64,000 bases of DNA, taken from the NCBI GenBank assembly GCA_910589385.1, contig CAJUTU010000007.1, positions 33,825 through 97,824 on the forward strand, in the 5' to 3' direction. Below the pieces are notes generated by a model, which saw nothing but the letters and a program-made list of their open reading frames with translations, was not told where the DNA came from and searched no databases. Positions 1 through 7,298 of this stretch are shown one piece after another (positions within the stretch are counted from its first letter, which is position 1; each line of letters opens with the position of its first letter). The position numbers were made by a program, and so were the translations under genes. The DNA comes from an uncultured Lachnospiraceae bacterium (lineage in GTDB: Bacteria > Bacillota > Clostridia > Lachnospirales > Lachnospiraceae).

Positions 1-1223
1 TATAAATCTGCGGACTCATCATAAATCCCCCATCCGCCGTTCTTATATCTTTCCTCTATCTGTATATAATGCTCCAATAAATCAGGACGCATGGATTCCA
101 GGGTCGTCTTAAGCAGTGGATGAGGCCTCCACAGCAAAACCGTTTCCTGGTCATTTTCAAACAACTTCAAAACATCTTCTATCTTGTCAAGCATATCCTC
201 CGACTCTTTTAATGTACTTTCAATTGTCGTATTGTAGAGGATCACTTTCTTTTTACTGCCATCTGGTTTCCGGATGACGGTCTCCCAATCACCGGGAATC
301 TCATAATCCTCTTTTCTTGGATATGCTGCCCGGTCATATTTTGGGCTGCCCAAAGCCACTACTTTTTCTTCGATCCTCCCAAACGCACCTTTGCAGTTAT
401 TATCTCTTTCAAACTTGTGAAATTCCTTTATATAAGTCTGCCGGACTTTTTTCGACTGCACGATTACTTTATGTGCATATAACACCCCGTTTGTCGTGCA
501 GAAATGTTTTTCGACCTGATCGTTTATCGCAACAAAATAGGGAATATATACTAACAAATCCGTATACTTTCTTAAATTAGACGCATAAAAATCCGGATGG
601 ACACTGGTCACATAATTACACTGGTCATAAGGATTATGGATAAAAATGGCATCCGGCCTGCGCTCTGGTATACAATACTCCTGCCAGTCAGTGACAGGGA
701 CATCATCTGGATAATCATTCCCCTCATAATGAAACTGGCCGAGTGAACCATCTGGATTCTTATCGTAATATGGAATCGGAATCACAAATGCTTCGCATTT
801 GTCATCTTCCGACACCGCTCTCCAGACACTTTCAAGACTGTCCCACATGGATGCCTTATACGGAAGAAATATTATTTCTTTTTTATCATCCGGTATGTCG
901 CATTTCATCTGGCTGGTGATCTGAAACAGTTGTTTCTGGACTTTTTTCGCCAGCTTCTTTATTTGATTTGGATTGTCCAGCGCTAAACTCATCTGATAAA
1001 CTACTTCACAATAGTCTTCCAGCATATGTACACTGCCTGCAGTTTTCTCTTCATAGCAGCCTTCGAGATATGTTCCAATTGTGATCGCCGATTCCTGACA
1101 GTTTCTGAGAGCCTCCATAATAGAATCCGTATTCGCATGTTCCGCATTTTCTATGATCAGATGATTGACCTCGCCCAGCGAACTTACGATTTTTAATAGT
1201 TCTTTTTTCTTATATCTCATCAT
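1..1223 (-). CDS. CDP-glycerol glycerophosphotransferase-like protein (partial, 3' end off window)
   Basis: About 407 codons are visible on the minus strand from an ATG at 1223 with GAGG six bases upstream. The frame runs off the left edge without a stop. The visible part starts with a helical stretch of about 110 residues, then an alpha/beta region. Near the visible end is VLLWRPHPLL, the RPHP-type motif seen in CDP-glycerol glycerophosphotransferases of the TagB/TagF type. Those enzymes move glycerol- or ribitol-phosphate from the CDP donor to a wall or capsule polymer at the inner membrane face. It starts 9 bases after the cytidylyltransferase stop, so the two are one operon, which supports a polymer role. 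Assignment rests on that motif and the neighbour; the C-terminal half is not visible. Confidence 0.6.
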   Translation of the reverse strand, partial: MMRYKKKELLKIVSSLGEVNHLIIENAEHANTDSIMEALRNCQESAITIGTYLEGCYEEKTAGSVHMLEDYCEVVYQMSLALDNPNQIKKLAKKVQKQLFQITSQMKCDIPDDKKEIIFLPYKASMWDSLESVWRAVSEDDKCEAFVIPIPYYDKNPDGSLGQFHYEGNDYPDDVPVTDWQEYCIPERRPDAIFIHNPYDQCNYVTSVHPDFYASNLRKYTDLLVYIPYFVAINDQVEKHFCTTNGVLYAHKVIVQSKKVRQTYIKEFHKFERDNNCKGAFGRIEEKVVALGSPKYDRAAYPRKEDYEIPGDWETVIRKPDGSKKKVILYNTTIESTLKESEDMLDKIEDVLKLFENDQETVLLWRPHPLLKTTLESMRPDLLEHYIQIEERYKNGGWGIYDESADL

Positions 1224-1232
1224 CAAGTTCCT

Positions 1233-1949
1233 CTAAATACCAAAAATCTGCTGTCCTTCTAATGCCTCATACAAGGCTCTGTATACATAAAAATCCGCTG
1301 GTTCTGTAATCTTCAGATTATTTTTTGTACTGGTCACCATATGCATTGGTACTTGATACAGACTGCATAAATGTGAAGAATCTATAGATTTTATCCCATC
1401 TTTCCCTGACTTCTCATATAACTTTGAAATTTTGCCGTAATAAAAGGATTGGGGCGCTTTTGCAGTAAAAATCTGATCCCTTGGAGGCATATCCGATATA
1501 TGTCTCCCGTCGTCACTTCGTACGATACTCTCTCTTGCCGCCTCCGCTGTAATTGCATTTCCGAATTTTTTTACGGTTTTTATATTTTCCGAGATCAGTT
1601 CGGCATTGATCAATGGGCGTACCCCATCATGGATCAGCACAATATCCTCCTCGGACGCAAATTCTTTCATCACTTTTAATCCATTATAAATGGAGTCATG
1701 TCCTGTTTCTCCCCCGGAAACAACCTTTACTACTTTTGTGATACCGTATCTTTTCAGCAGGCCTTCTAATTCTTTGATCCACTCTGAAAGACATACGATC
1801 ACGATATTGTCAATCTCTTCATGGAATTCGAAATGTTCTAATGTATAAATAATAATAGGTTTTCCATGCATTTCCAAAAATTGTTTTGGCTTGGAACGGC
1901 TGTTCATCCTTCTTCCTGTTCCGCCTGCAAAAATAAGCGCTGTTGTCAT
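1233..1949 (-). CDS. tarI: IspD/TarI-type nucleotidyl (cytidylyl) transferase
   Basis: 238 residues, the normal size for the IspD/TarI family. The N-terminal LIFAGGTGRRM loop and PKQF are the nucleotide-binding signature; DGVRPL near residue 108 and KAPQSF near residue 165 are the other conserved blocks. The family joins CTP to methylerythritol phosphate (IspD) or ribitol phosphate (TarI). The following gene is CDP-glycerol transferase-like and no isoprenoid gene is nearby, so I favour TarI, making CDP-ribitol for a surface polymer; this choice is inference. Start ATG with GAGGGG upstream. Its 5' side borders the hairpin-rich noncoding region downstream of the TnpB-like gene. Confidence 0.8.
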   Translation of the reverse strand: MTTALIFAGGTGRRMNSRSKPKQFLEMHGKPIIIYTLEHFEFHEEIDNIVIVCLSEWIKELEGLLKRYGITKVVKVVSGGETGHDSIYNGLKVMKEFASEEDIVLIHDGVRPLINAELISENIKTVKKFGNAITAEAARESIVRSDDGRHISDMPPRDQIFTAKAPQSFYYGKISKLYEKSGKDGIKSIDSSHLCSLYQVPMHMVTSTKNNLKITEPADFYVYRALYEALEGQQIFGI

Positions 1950-2009
1950 TTTATCCCCTCACCATATCTGGATTTATAAGATCAATCAATATATGAAATA
2001 AGGCACATT

Positions 2010-2262
2010 GGTCATCTAAGCGGCTTATCCGCCAGATGATGCAGATTTCTCTGCTTCGCTCCCTGCTACCTCATGTCCTGTCACCAGCCGAAGGTTGATG
2101 GCCTGCATGCGCATCAGCGCGCCTGCTTATTTTCCATGTTCACAAGGTCCTGGCATACCCAATACGCAGTTTCCAGCATAGCTGGATTTCTGCCTTCTAA
2201 TGCCGTCATTTGTTTTTTATATCATGAACCCGCCTTTTAGTCCTTTCGGTAAAATCCCGGTT
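2010..2262 (-). ncRNA. Candidate structured RNA downstream of the TnpB-like gene
   Basis: The gap between the TnpB-like stop (2300) and tarI (1949) is about 350 bases with no open frame of note. Read on the minus strand it holds compact hairpins. A 5-bp stem CCAGC/GCTGG with loop TAT lies at 2173-2185. A 5-bp stem GCAGA/TCTGC with a GAAA tetraloop lies at 2041-2054. Directly adjoining is an 11-bp stem with one bulge and an ATAAG loop at 2012-2040. A weaker stem pairs TCAaCC with GGTGA near 2085-2102. In IS200/IS605 elements the guide (omega) RNA is encoded at and just beyond the 3' end of tnpB, which is where this lies. The RNA itself and its ends are inferred; part could be the tarI leader. 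Confidence 0.4.
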
Positions 2263-2299
2263 CTTCACCGTTATTTATCTAGTTGGCTGTTCTTATGAT

Positions 2300-3613
2300 C
2301 TAATGCAGCACGCCATCCCCCTGCCCTCGTTTTTTTACATTGCGGGCAGTATTGGTTTTTTCCTGCACTTCATATCCACATGCAGGGCAGATAAATCTCC
2401 GGGCAGATTTTTCTCCGAGCGCACCGCATCTGCTGCACTCCCTGCTGATATCTTTTCCCAGGACTTCTATAATCTCAACGGACTGCTCCCTGCATTTCTG
2501 TACCAGACGTTTACGGATATATCCTCTCTGCCACTGGGCAACCGTATTGTTGATTGTTTTATTCACACCTCCGGCCTGTGGCTTTGGCAATTTTACAATA
2601 TATATGACCCCGGCTCTTTCTGATTGAAGAAATCGGTTCAATTCATGGTTGATGTAGCTGTGCAGCTGCTCTTCAAGCCGTTTCTTCTTTGCATAGTATT
2701 TTTTTCTGCCTGGATTCTGCTCCTTGTTGCGGTTATAGCTTCTTGTCTGCATACGGATCCAATCTGCATACTCAATCTGATATCTGCCTAATTCTTCTCC
2801 ATAGCAGCGCCCTTCATCTGTCGTCAGCATCGTATAGATCCCAACAGATACCCCTACCTGTTTTTTATAATCGGTATGGCTGCGCACCGCCATTTGAACG
2901 GGTGCTTTAATCTCCAGCTTCCCCTGTTCCGGGTACAATCTGACATAAAGCTGGGATTTATACTGGTTGTTATCTGTCAACAGGACAAAAATACGTTTTC
3001 TTTTTTCCTTTATGGAAATATAAATCCCATGGTCTGCATAGCGGTACGCCCGCTCTGCGATAGAAAACCCGTCTGCCTTATCCGTATGCTGTATCACATG
3101 ATATTTACGCACCTGCCTGCATAGATAACGATGCATTTTCCCGGTGTCTACCTTAGAAGCCAGAAGTACATATTGGGACTGTATCTCTTTTTTTAGTTCG
3201 ACTGGCTTGCCATTAAGAACCTGTCCAAATGCATTGCTGATCTTTAGAAGAAACCGCAGATAATGTTTTTCCTCTGCCGTAAAATTTTCATTTTTGCTGA
3301 CCAACTCTAAAACTTTTGATTTTGTCCTGGTCCATTGGCTTTTAATATCTCCAAGAGCGTCAAAAATCGAAAGGTAAAAATACACGGAGGGCAATTCCAA
3401 TTTTGACCGTAATCCACTTTTGGTCATCTCATTTTGCACGGTATAGCCGGGATATATTTTCTCCAGGCCGGCTATCCCCCCAAAACGTGCATATACATAA
3501 TTTTTTACCTTGCCATAATCTGCCGCGATCTCCTGCAGCTTTTTCATATCCTCTGCAGGAATCGGAACTTTATTATGCTGGTGGACTGTTTTGCATATTG
3601 TGTCTGATGGCAT
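2300..3613 (-). CDS. TnpB-like RNA-guided protein lacking RuvC catalytic residues
   Basis: 437 residues from the ATG at 3613, which has AAGGA seven bases upstream; a longer frame reaches 3655 without a good binding site. The C-terminal half follows the TnpB/OrfB plan: a RuvC-I strand (VGVSVG, about 253-258), a long basic helix pair, a RuvC-II strand (IVKLPKP, about 339-345), and a zinc ribbon with C393/C396 and C409/C412. Active TnpB has Asp in G-[IV]-D-x-G, Glu in the IVxEDL strand, and Asp in CGxxxDRDxNAA. Here these positions are Ser256, Lys341 and Gln417/Lys419, so the nuclease should be dead while the fold and zinc ribbon remain. The intact frame suggests it is retained as a DNA- or RNA-binding protein, like the TldR repressors derived from TnpB; that is inference. 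No tnpA lies next to it. Confidence 0.75.
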   Translation of the reverse strand: MPSDTICKTVHQHNKVPIPAEDMKKLQEIAADYGKVKNYVYARFGGIAGLEKIYPGYTVQNEMTKSGLRSKLELPSVYFYLSIFDALGDIKSQWTRTKSKVLELVSKNENFTAEEKHYLRFLLKISNAFGQVLNGKPVELKKEIQSQYVLLASKVDTGKMHRYLCRQVRKYHVIQHTDKADGFSIAERAYRYADHGIYISIKEKRKRIFVLLTDNNQYKSQLYVRLYPEQGKLEIKAPVQMAVRSHTDYKKQVGVSVGIYTMLTTDEGRCYGEELGRYQIEYADWIRMQTRSYNRNKEQNPGRKKYYAKKKRLEEQLHSYINHELNRFLQSERAGVIYIVKLPKPQAGGVNKTINNTVAQWQRGYIRKRLVQKCREQSVEIIEVLGKDISRECSRCGALGEKSARRFICPACGYEVQEKTNTARNVKKRGQGDGVLH

Positions 3614-3678
3614 ACATGCTTCCTTAACAAAGCATACCCTCTGGACCTCTCCCATCCGATATGCTTCATACGTTTCAT

Positions 3679-3699
3679 AAAAGTGTACTTTTTCGTAAT
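3679..3699. repeat. 21-bp inverted repeat, left copy
   Basis: The sequence AAAAGTGTACTTTTTCGTAA (20 of the 21 bases) sits just upstream of the TnpB-like start. It recurs in inverse orientation, with one inserted base, at 3800-3821, inside the terminator stem. The two copies bracket about 100 AT-rich bases with a plus-strand promoter. It may be a transposon-end relic or a binding site; neither is proven. Confidence 0.6.
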
Positions 3700-3744
3700 A
3701 TAAATCAATAGGGCAGAATTACCAGAAAAAAAACTTCGTATCTC

Positions 3745-3773
3745 TTGACTTTTTAGTAATCTTGTAGTATATT
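3745..3773 (+). promoter_or_regulatory. Sigma-A promoter TTGACT-N17-TATATT
   Basis: TTGACT at 3745-3750 and TATATT at 3768-3773 are separated by exactly 17 bases. A start near 3780 would give a transcript of only about 60 nt before the hairpin terminator at 3793-3842. No annotated gene lies downstream on this strand, so this looks like a small-RNA promoter. A 22-codon frame from 3788 lacks a ribosome binding site. Confidence 0.5.
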
Positions 3774-3792
3774 TGCAAATGGTTAAATGAAA

Positions 3793-3842
3793 AACAGCCA
3801 TTACGAAAAAGTACACCTTTTCGTAATGGCTGTTTCTTTTTT
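3793..3842. terminator. Strong hairpin terminator, usable on both strands
   Basis: A perfect 17-bp stem pairs 3793-3809 with 3818-3834 around an 8-base loop (AGTACACC). T-rich tracts follow on both sides. On the minus strand it ends the PAP2 transcript (stop at 3874). On the plus strand it would end the short transcript from the promoter at 3745-3773. The stem contains the second copy of the 21-bp inverted repeat. Confidence 0.75.
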
Positions 3843-3873
3843 AACCTCTTTATAGATTTTCAGTTCTTGAATT

Positions 3874-4431
3874 CTATAGCGGCTTATGAGATATCCGCTT
3901 CTTCTCAGACAGATTTTCCTGTATCCGCCATGCTGCCCACGCCGCAAACAGCCCGATCAGAAGTCCGCCCAGTACATCCGAGGGATAATGTACTCCTACA
4001 TAGAGCCTGGAAAATGCAATCAATGCCGCAAATATCAGAAGAGGAATCCCATATTTTCTTGGCATCATCCTCCAGTATACACCGGCAGCCGCAAAGGATG
4101 CGCATGTATGCCCGGAAGGGAAAGAATCGTCGGACTGTTTCCCGATCAGCGTTACCAGGCCGTCAATGACCTCATAGGGGCGGGTACGGCCGATGAGAGG
4201 TTTTAAAGCTATATTTGTGATCAGCGCTCCGATTGCAAGTGCTGCCAATGCAGTAATCCCAATCCTGCGGGTCTGCTTTGGAATCAACAGAAGGATAGAT
4301 AAAGCAATCCAGAATATACCGGAATCTCCAAATGCGGTGATGACCTTCCAAAAGCCGTCCATCCAATCCTGGCGGATATATTCCTGGATCCATAGCAGCA
4401 GATTCCCATCCAAATTTATTAAAAATTCCAT
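3874..4431 (-). CDS. PAP2-family membrane phosphatase
   Basis: 185 residues. The three PAP2 signature motifs are present: KPLIGRTRPYE (about 75-85), SFPSGHTCAS (about 103-112) and SRLYVGVHYPSDVLGG (about 142-157), which carry the catalytic His residues and Asp. Hydrophobic segments around the motifs fit a multi-pass membrane protein with the active site at the outer face. The family removes phosphate from lipid phosphates such as undecaprenyl diphosphate or phosphatidic acid; the substrate here is unknown. AAGGAG precedes the ATG. It may lie at the end of the Rrf2-thioesterase transcript; a hairpin terminator follows. Confidence 0.9.
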   Translation of the reverse strand: MEFLINLDGNLLLWIQEYIRQDWMDGFWKVITAFGDSGIFWIALSILLLIPKQTRRIGITALAALAIGALITNIALKPLIGRTRPYEVIDGLVTLIGKQSDDSFPSGHTCASFAAAGVYWRMMPRKYGIPLLIFAALIAFSRLYVGVHYPSDVLGGLLIGLFAAWAAWRIQENLSEKKRISHKPL

Positions 4432-4485
4432 AACAAACTCCTTTTTTCAGATACTAAATCCAAAAGTGACTGTGACCCGTAACGT

Positions 4486-4959
4486 TCAAAATCCTTCGAT
4501 CCTCCTCTGTTTCCGCAGCTTATACCGTTTTTCTCCTGCAAGCCATTCCGCCTGCTCTGCTTCTGATCCCATGATAAGCCCCGGCACTTCAACCGGATTT
4601 TCATTTTCATCAACTGCCACCATGACAACATATGCCCGGTTAATGCTCCTGCGTTTTCCGGCATAATCTTCCACATAAGTATCCACCCGCACTTCCATGG
4701 AAGTGCGTCCTACATATGTGAGCTTACCTACCAGAACAACCATATCGTTCTGGTAGGCGCCTGCCTTAAAACTCAGATTATCAATGGATGCTGTTGTCAC
4801 GCTCTTCCCGGAATGCCTCCTGCTGACGATCACTGCCATTTCATCGATCCATTGCATGAGATAACCGCCGAATAATCTGCCCTGAGGATTGATATGCTGG
4901 GAACGTATGATATATACCTGCTCGGTCTGTGAATCCTGGACTCTTTTCATAGTTTTCAC
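4486..4959 (-). CDS. Acyl-CoA thioesterase, hotdog fold (GTG start)
   Basis: 157 residues of the BACH/YciA type. The hotdog helix region is INPQGRLFGGYLMQWIDEMA, in which the Asn and Asp are the usual catalytic residues; further strands are TTASIDNLSF and YVGRTSMEV. It hydrolyses acyl-CoA in the cytosol. The chosen GTG start at 4959 overlaps the stop of the Rrf2 gene (GTGA) and has AAGGAG at proper distance. The next ATG, three codons in, is too far from that site. Translational coupling with the regulator is therefore likely. Confidence 0.85.
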   Translation of the reverse strand: MKTMKRVQDSQTEQVYIIRSQHINPQGRLFGGYLMQWIDEMAVIVSRRHSGKSVTTASIDNLSFKAGAYQNDMVVLVGKLTYVGRTSMEVRVDTYVEDYAGKRRSINRAYVVMVAVDENENPVEVPGLIMGSEAEQAEWLAGEKRYKLRKQRRIEGF

Positions 4960-5423
4960 CCGTTCTCCTTTTCTCCCTTTTCAGCTCCAATATACTTTTG
5001 TGTATCTCTTTTCACGTCTTCCAATGTGATAGAGCCAAGTTCTTTTTCCATAGCCTGCTGTACCCTGTATAATTTATCATCCAGTATGTTGTGGATATTC
5101 CTCCCCACAGGACATTGTGTACTTGGATTTTCATGGAAATGGAACAATTCGCCGTTCTCTACACAGTCTACTGCACGGTAAATATCCAGAAGCGTGATCT
5201 CATCCAGCGGCTTGGGAATCCATGCCCCCCCAGTCCCTCTCGCAACCTTCACAAGCCCTGCGGCTTTTAGCTGGCCCAGGATCTTCCGTACAATGACCGG
5301 GTTGACGTTTGTACTGCCTGCAAGGAAATCGCTTGTCACCTTATATTCTTCCTTAAATGTATCGATACATGCAAAAATGTGGACTGCCAGTGTAAATCTG
5401 CTTGAAATCTGCATTAAACTCAA
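4956..5423 (-). CDS. Rrf2-family transcriptional regulator (YwnA-like)
   Basis: 155 residues. The N-terminal winged helix has the Rrf2 pattern: SSRFTLAVHIFACI, then TSDFLAGSTNVNPVIVRKIL, then GLVKVARGTGGAWIP. There is one Cys near residue 88 and one near residue 103 but not the spaced three-Cys cluster of IscR/NsrR. A Fe-S cluster is therefore not evident, and the YwnA-like branch fits better. It is the first gene of a two-gene unit with the overlapping thioesterase and probably controls it, which is inference from position. Confidence 0.85.
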   Translation of the reverse strand: MSLMQISSRFTLAVHIFACIDTFKEEYKVTSDFLAGSTNVNPVIVRKILGQLKAAGLVKVARGTGGAWIPKPLDEITLLDIYRAVDCVENGELFHFHENPSTQCPVGRNIHNILDDKLYRVQQAMEKELGSITLEDVKRDTQKYIGAEKGEKENG

Positions 5424-5486
5424 CTCCTATATCATAGGTTTATCGCCCGGTCAAACAGGCTGCGGACTTTTTCTGTATTTTTTTGT

Positions 5487-7157
5487 TCATATATTCTTCA
5501 AATAGCGTTCCATCATATCAAAACGCCTAAAAACTGCTGCCATGGTCCGCCCGTCAATCTGCTCCAGAGCATCGCCATTAAAATATTTCTCCAAAATCTC
5601 TTCCAATTTCACTTCCGCCTCTTTATAAAGCATCTCTTTCTTGTCCTCAAAGTACAGCCGTACTTTATGAAAATTAATGTGAGTCAGCTCTTTTAATTCA
5701 AGTTTTAAATCCCGGAGCAGCCTTTTTCCCATGATATATGCTATATGATACTGGCTGAATGGAAGATGTGCCTGAATCTTTTTATCCTCACCGGCCACCT
5801 TCCTCCTGTTATCACAGTATCTGAAGATCAAGACTGCCATAACCATCTGTGACGCATTTAAGCCATCAAAGATATCCAGATAATATTTATCAAAAAATTC
5901 GTTCCTTTTATACTTTGCCAGATGAGGTTTTCCCCGCCAGATGGCGAGCACTGCTTCTGCTGCCACAGTAGACGGAATCACATTGGTATTCGAACTGTTA
6001 TCCCTCTTCCTTTTATATACATATCCCAGGCCGCGCGCGCTTTCCTCAAGAAGGAGCTGCCTCTCATCATTAGACTTCAAATCCCGGAAATCCACTGGAT
6101 TCTGGCTGTTCGTCGCATAAGTGATATCTTGTATCACATCCTCCCCACCACTGACTTCATATAACCTTACCAAAATATATACCTGCGAAAAGTCCATTTC
6201 AGGATGTTCCTTTAACGTCTGATAAATAATTCTACAGGTCTGCCCTCCATTTATGATCTGAAGCCGATTGAGCTTCACGATCCAGTCCCTTTCCTGCAGG
6301 GCATTATAACTAAATTTTTCACAGATCATGGTAACGCCATTATTAAAAAAGAAAAAATTCTGACGTTTCTCATCACTCAGCAATGTCCGTACAATTCCAT
6401 CATTAACCGCATTTTTCCCAAGATACCGCCGAATATTTTTTTCCAGCAGACGGTCGCCATACTGATCCATCAACTCATATATCTCTTTTACAGACATCCG
6501 TCCCAAAATTACTCTTTTGTAATTAAAATCTTCCTGAATGCCTTTCCCCATTAACGCAAACTGTGTATTGATCGGTTCCGACCTTCTGATATAGCCGATA
6601 ATATCCGTGTGGCAAAAATGTACAAAGCGCACCTGCTCCTGCCCATGAAACGCAAAGTCTATATAGTTCTGTCCCTCTTTATTCCATGTAAGTCCATTGT
6701 TCAGCATCACGAATGTGACATAAGGAATCTGCCCATCTAAAATAAAGGAACGTATCTCATCTACTACCTTTTTACTTCTGGGATTCAGTTCAATATTTGC
6801 CGACGGATCAAATACACATCTCACCGTATTCACTGCCTTCTCAATTGAGTTTGCAGGAAAATGACTGTCCTTTTCCAGATTACGCGTATATTTTGACTGG
6901 AATAAAACCACATTTAGCTGTGAATCCTGAGCCTCCACAATATAGGCCGCATCAAATCCTCCGTCATTTCCGCCGTCCGTGATAAACTGCTCCGCCTCTG
7001 AAATATCGATATCCAGATACGCTGCAACCCCTAACAGCAGGTATCCTTTGGAACGTCTTCTTTCCAAATCATCTTTTGCAAAAAAATCCCGGTTATCCTC
7101 TATGATCTTGTTTACTCTCTGATCCACAATCTGCTTTGCGATGTCCACACTTGTCAC
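5487..7157 (-). CDS. AIPR-family (abortive infection phage resistance) protein
   Basis: 556 residues. The AIPR core is clear: NIRRYLG (241-247), FFFFNNGVT (268-276) and QIINGGQT (300-307). The N-terminal part (61-90) has a GGNDGGFD stretch followed by VLFQSK, fitting the D...(E/Q)xK strand of a PD-(D/E)XK-like nuclease. AIPR proteins occur in phage-defence loci and are thought to act through that nuclease; the exact trigger is not known from sequence. The start is a GTG with AAAGGA eight bases upstream. It stands alone: no restriction, methylase or partner gene is adjacent, only an Rrf2 operon and a DUF362 gene. Confidence 0.85.
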   Translation of the reverse strand: MTSVDIAKQIVDQRVNKIIEDNRDFFAKDDLERRRSKGYLLLGVAAYLDIDISEAEQFITDGGNDGGFDAAYIVEAQDSQLNVVLFQSKYTRNLEKDSHFPANSIEKAVNTVRCVFDPSANIELNPRSKKVVDEIRSFILDGQIPYVTFVMLNNGLTWNKEGQNYIDFAFHGQEQVRFVHFCHTDIIGYIRRSEPINTQFALMGKGIQEDFNYKRVILGRMSVKEIYELMDQYGDRLLEKNIRRYLGKNAVNDGIVRTLLSDEKRQNFFFFNNGVTMICEKFSYNALQERDWIVKLNRLQIINGGQTCRIIYQTLKEHPEMDFSQVYILVRLYEVSGGEDVIQDITYATNSQNPVDFRDLKSNDERQLLLEESARGLGYVYKRKRDNSSNTNVIPSTVAAEAVLAIWRGKPHLAKYKRNEFFDKYYLDIFDGLNASQMVMAVLIFRYCDNRRKVAGEDKKIQAHLPFSQYHIAYIMGKRLLRDLKLELKELTHINFHKVRLYFEDKKEMLYKEAEVKLEEILEKYFNGDALEQIDGRTMAAVFRRFDMMERYLKNI

Positions 7158-7298
7158 CTGCCATATCCTTTATTTTTTCCAGTATAGCACAATCCCACAA
7201 GTAATGTAACCACATATTTTTTCACTATAACGTTCACCACTGATCCCGTAATAAAGGAAAAGGTTATCACTTAACATCACTGCCCCCGCCTGTATATC

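Noticed and set aside
2300..3613. Active IS200/IS605 transposon
   Set aside because: No tnpA, no clear transposon ends in the IS605 style, and the nuclease residues are missing.
3544..3816. 90-codon frame over the start of the TnpB-like gene
   Set aside because: It runs through the terminator stem and the promoter region in a different frame from the TnpB-like gene; its content is explained by the inverted repeat.
4193..4666. 157-codon plus-strand frame opposite PAP2 and thioesterase
   Set aside because: It is antisense to two genes with clear family motifs and has no recognisable content itself.
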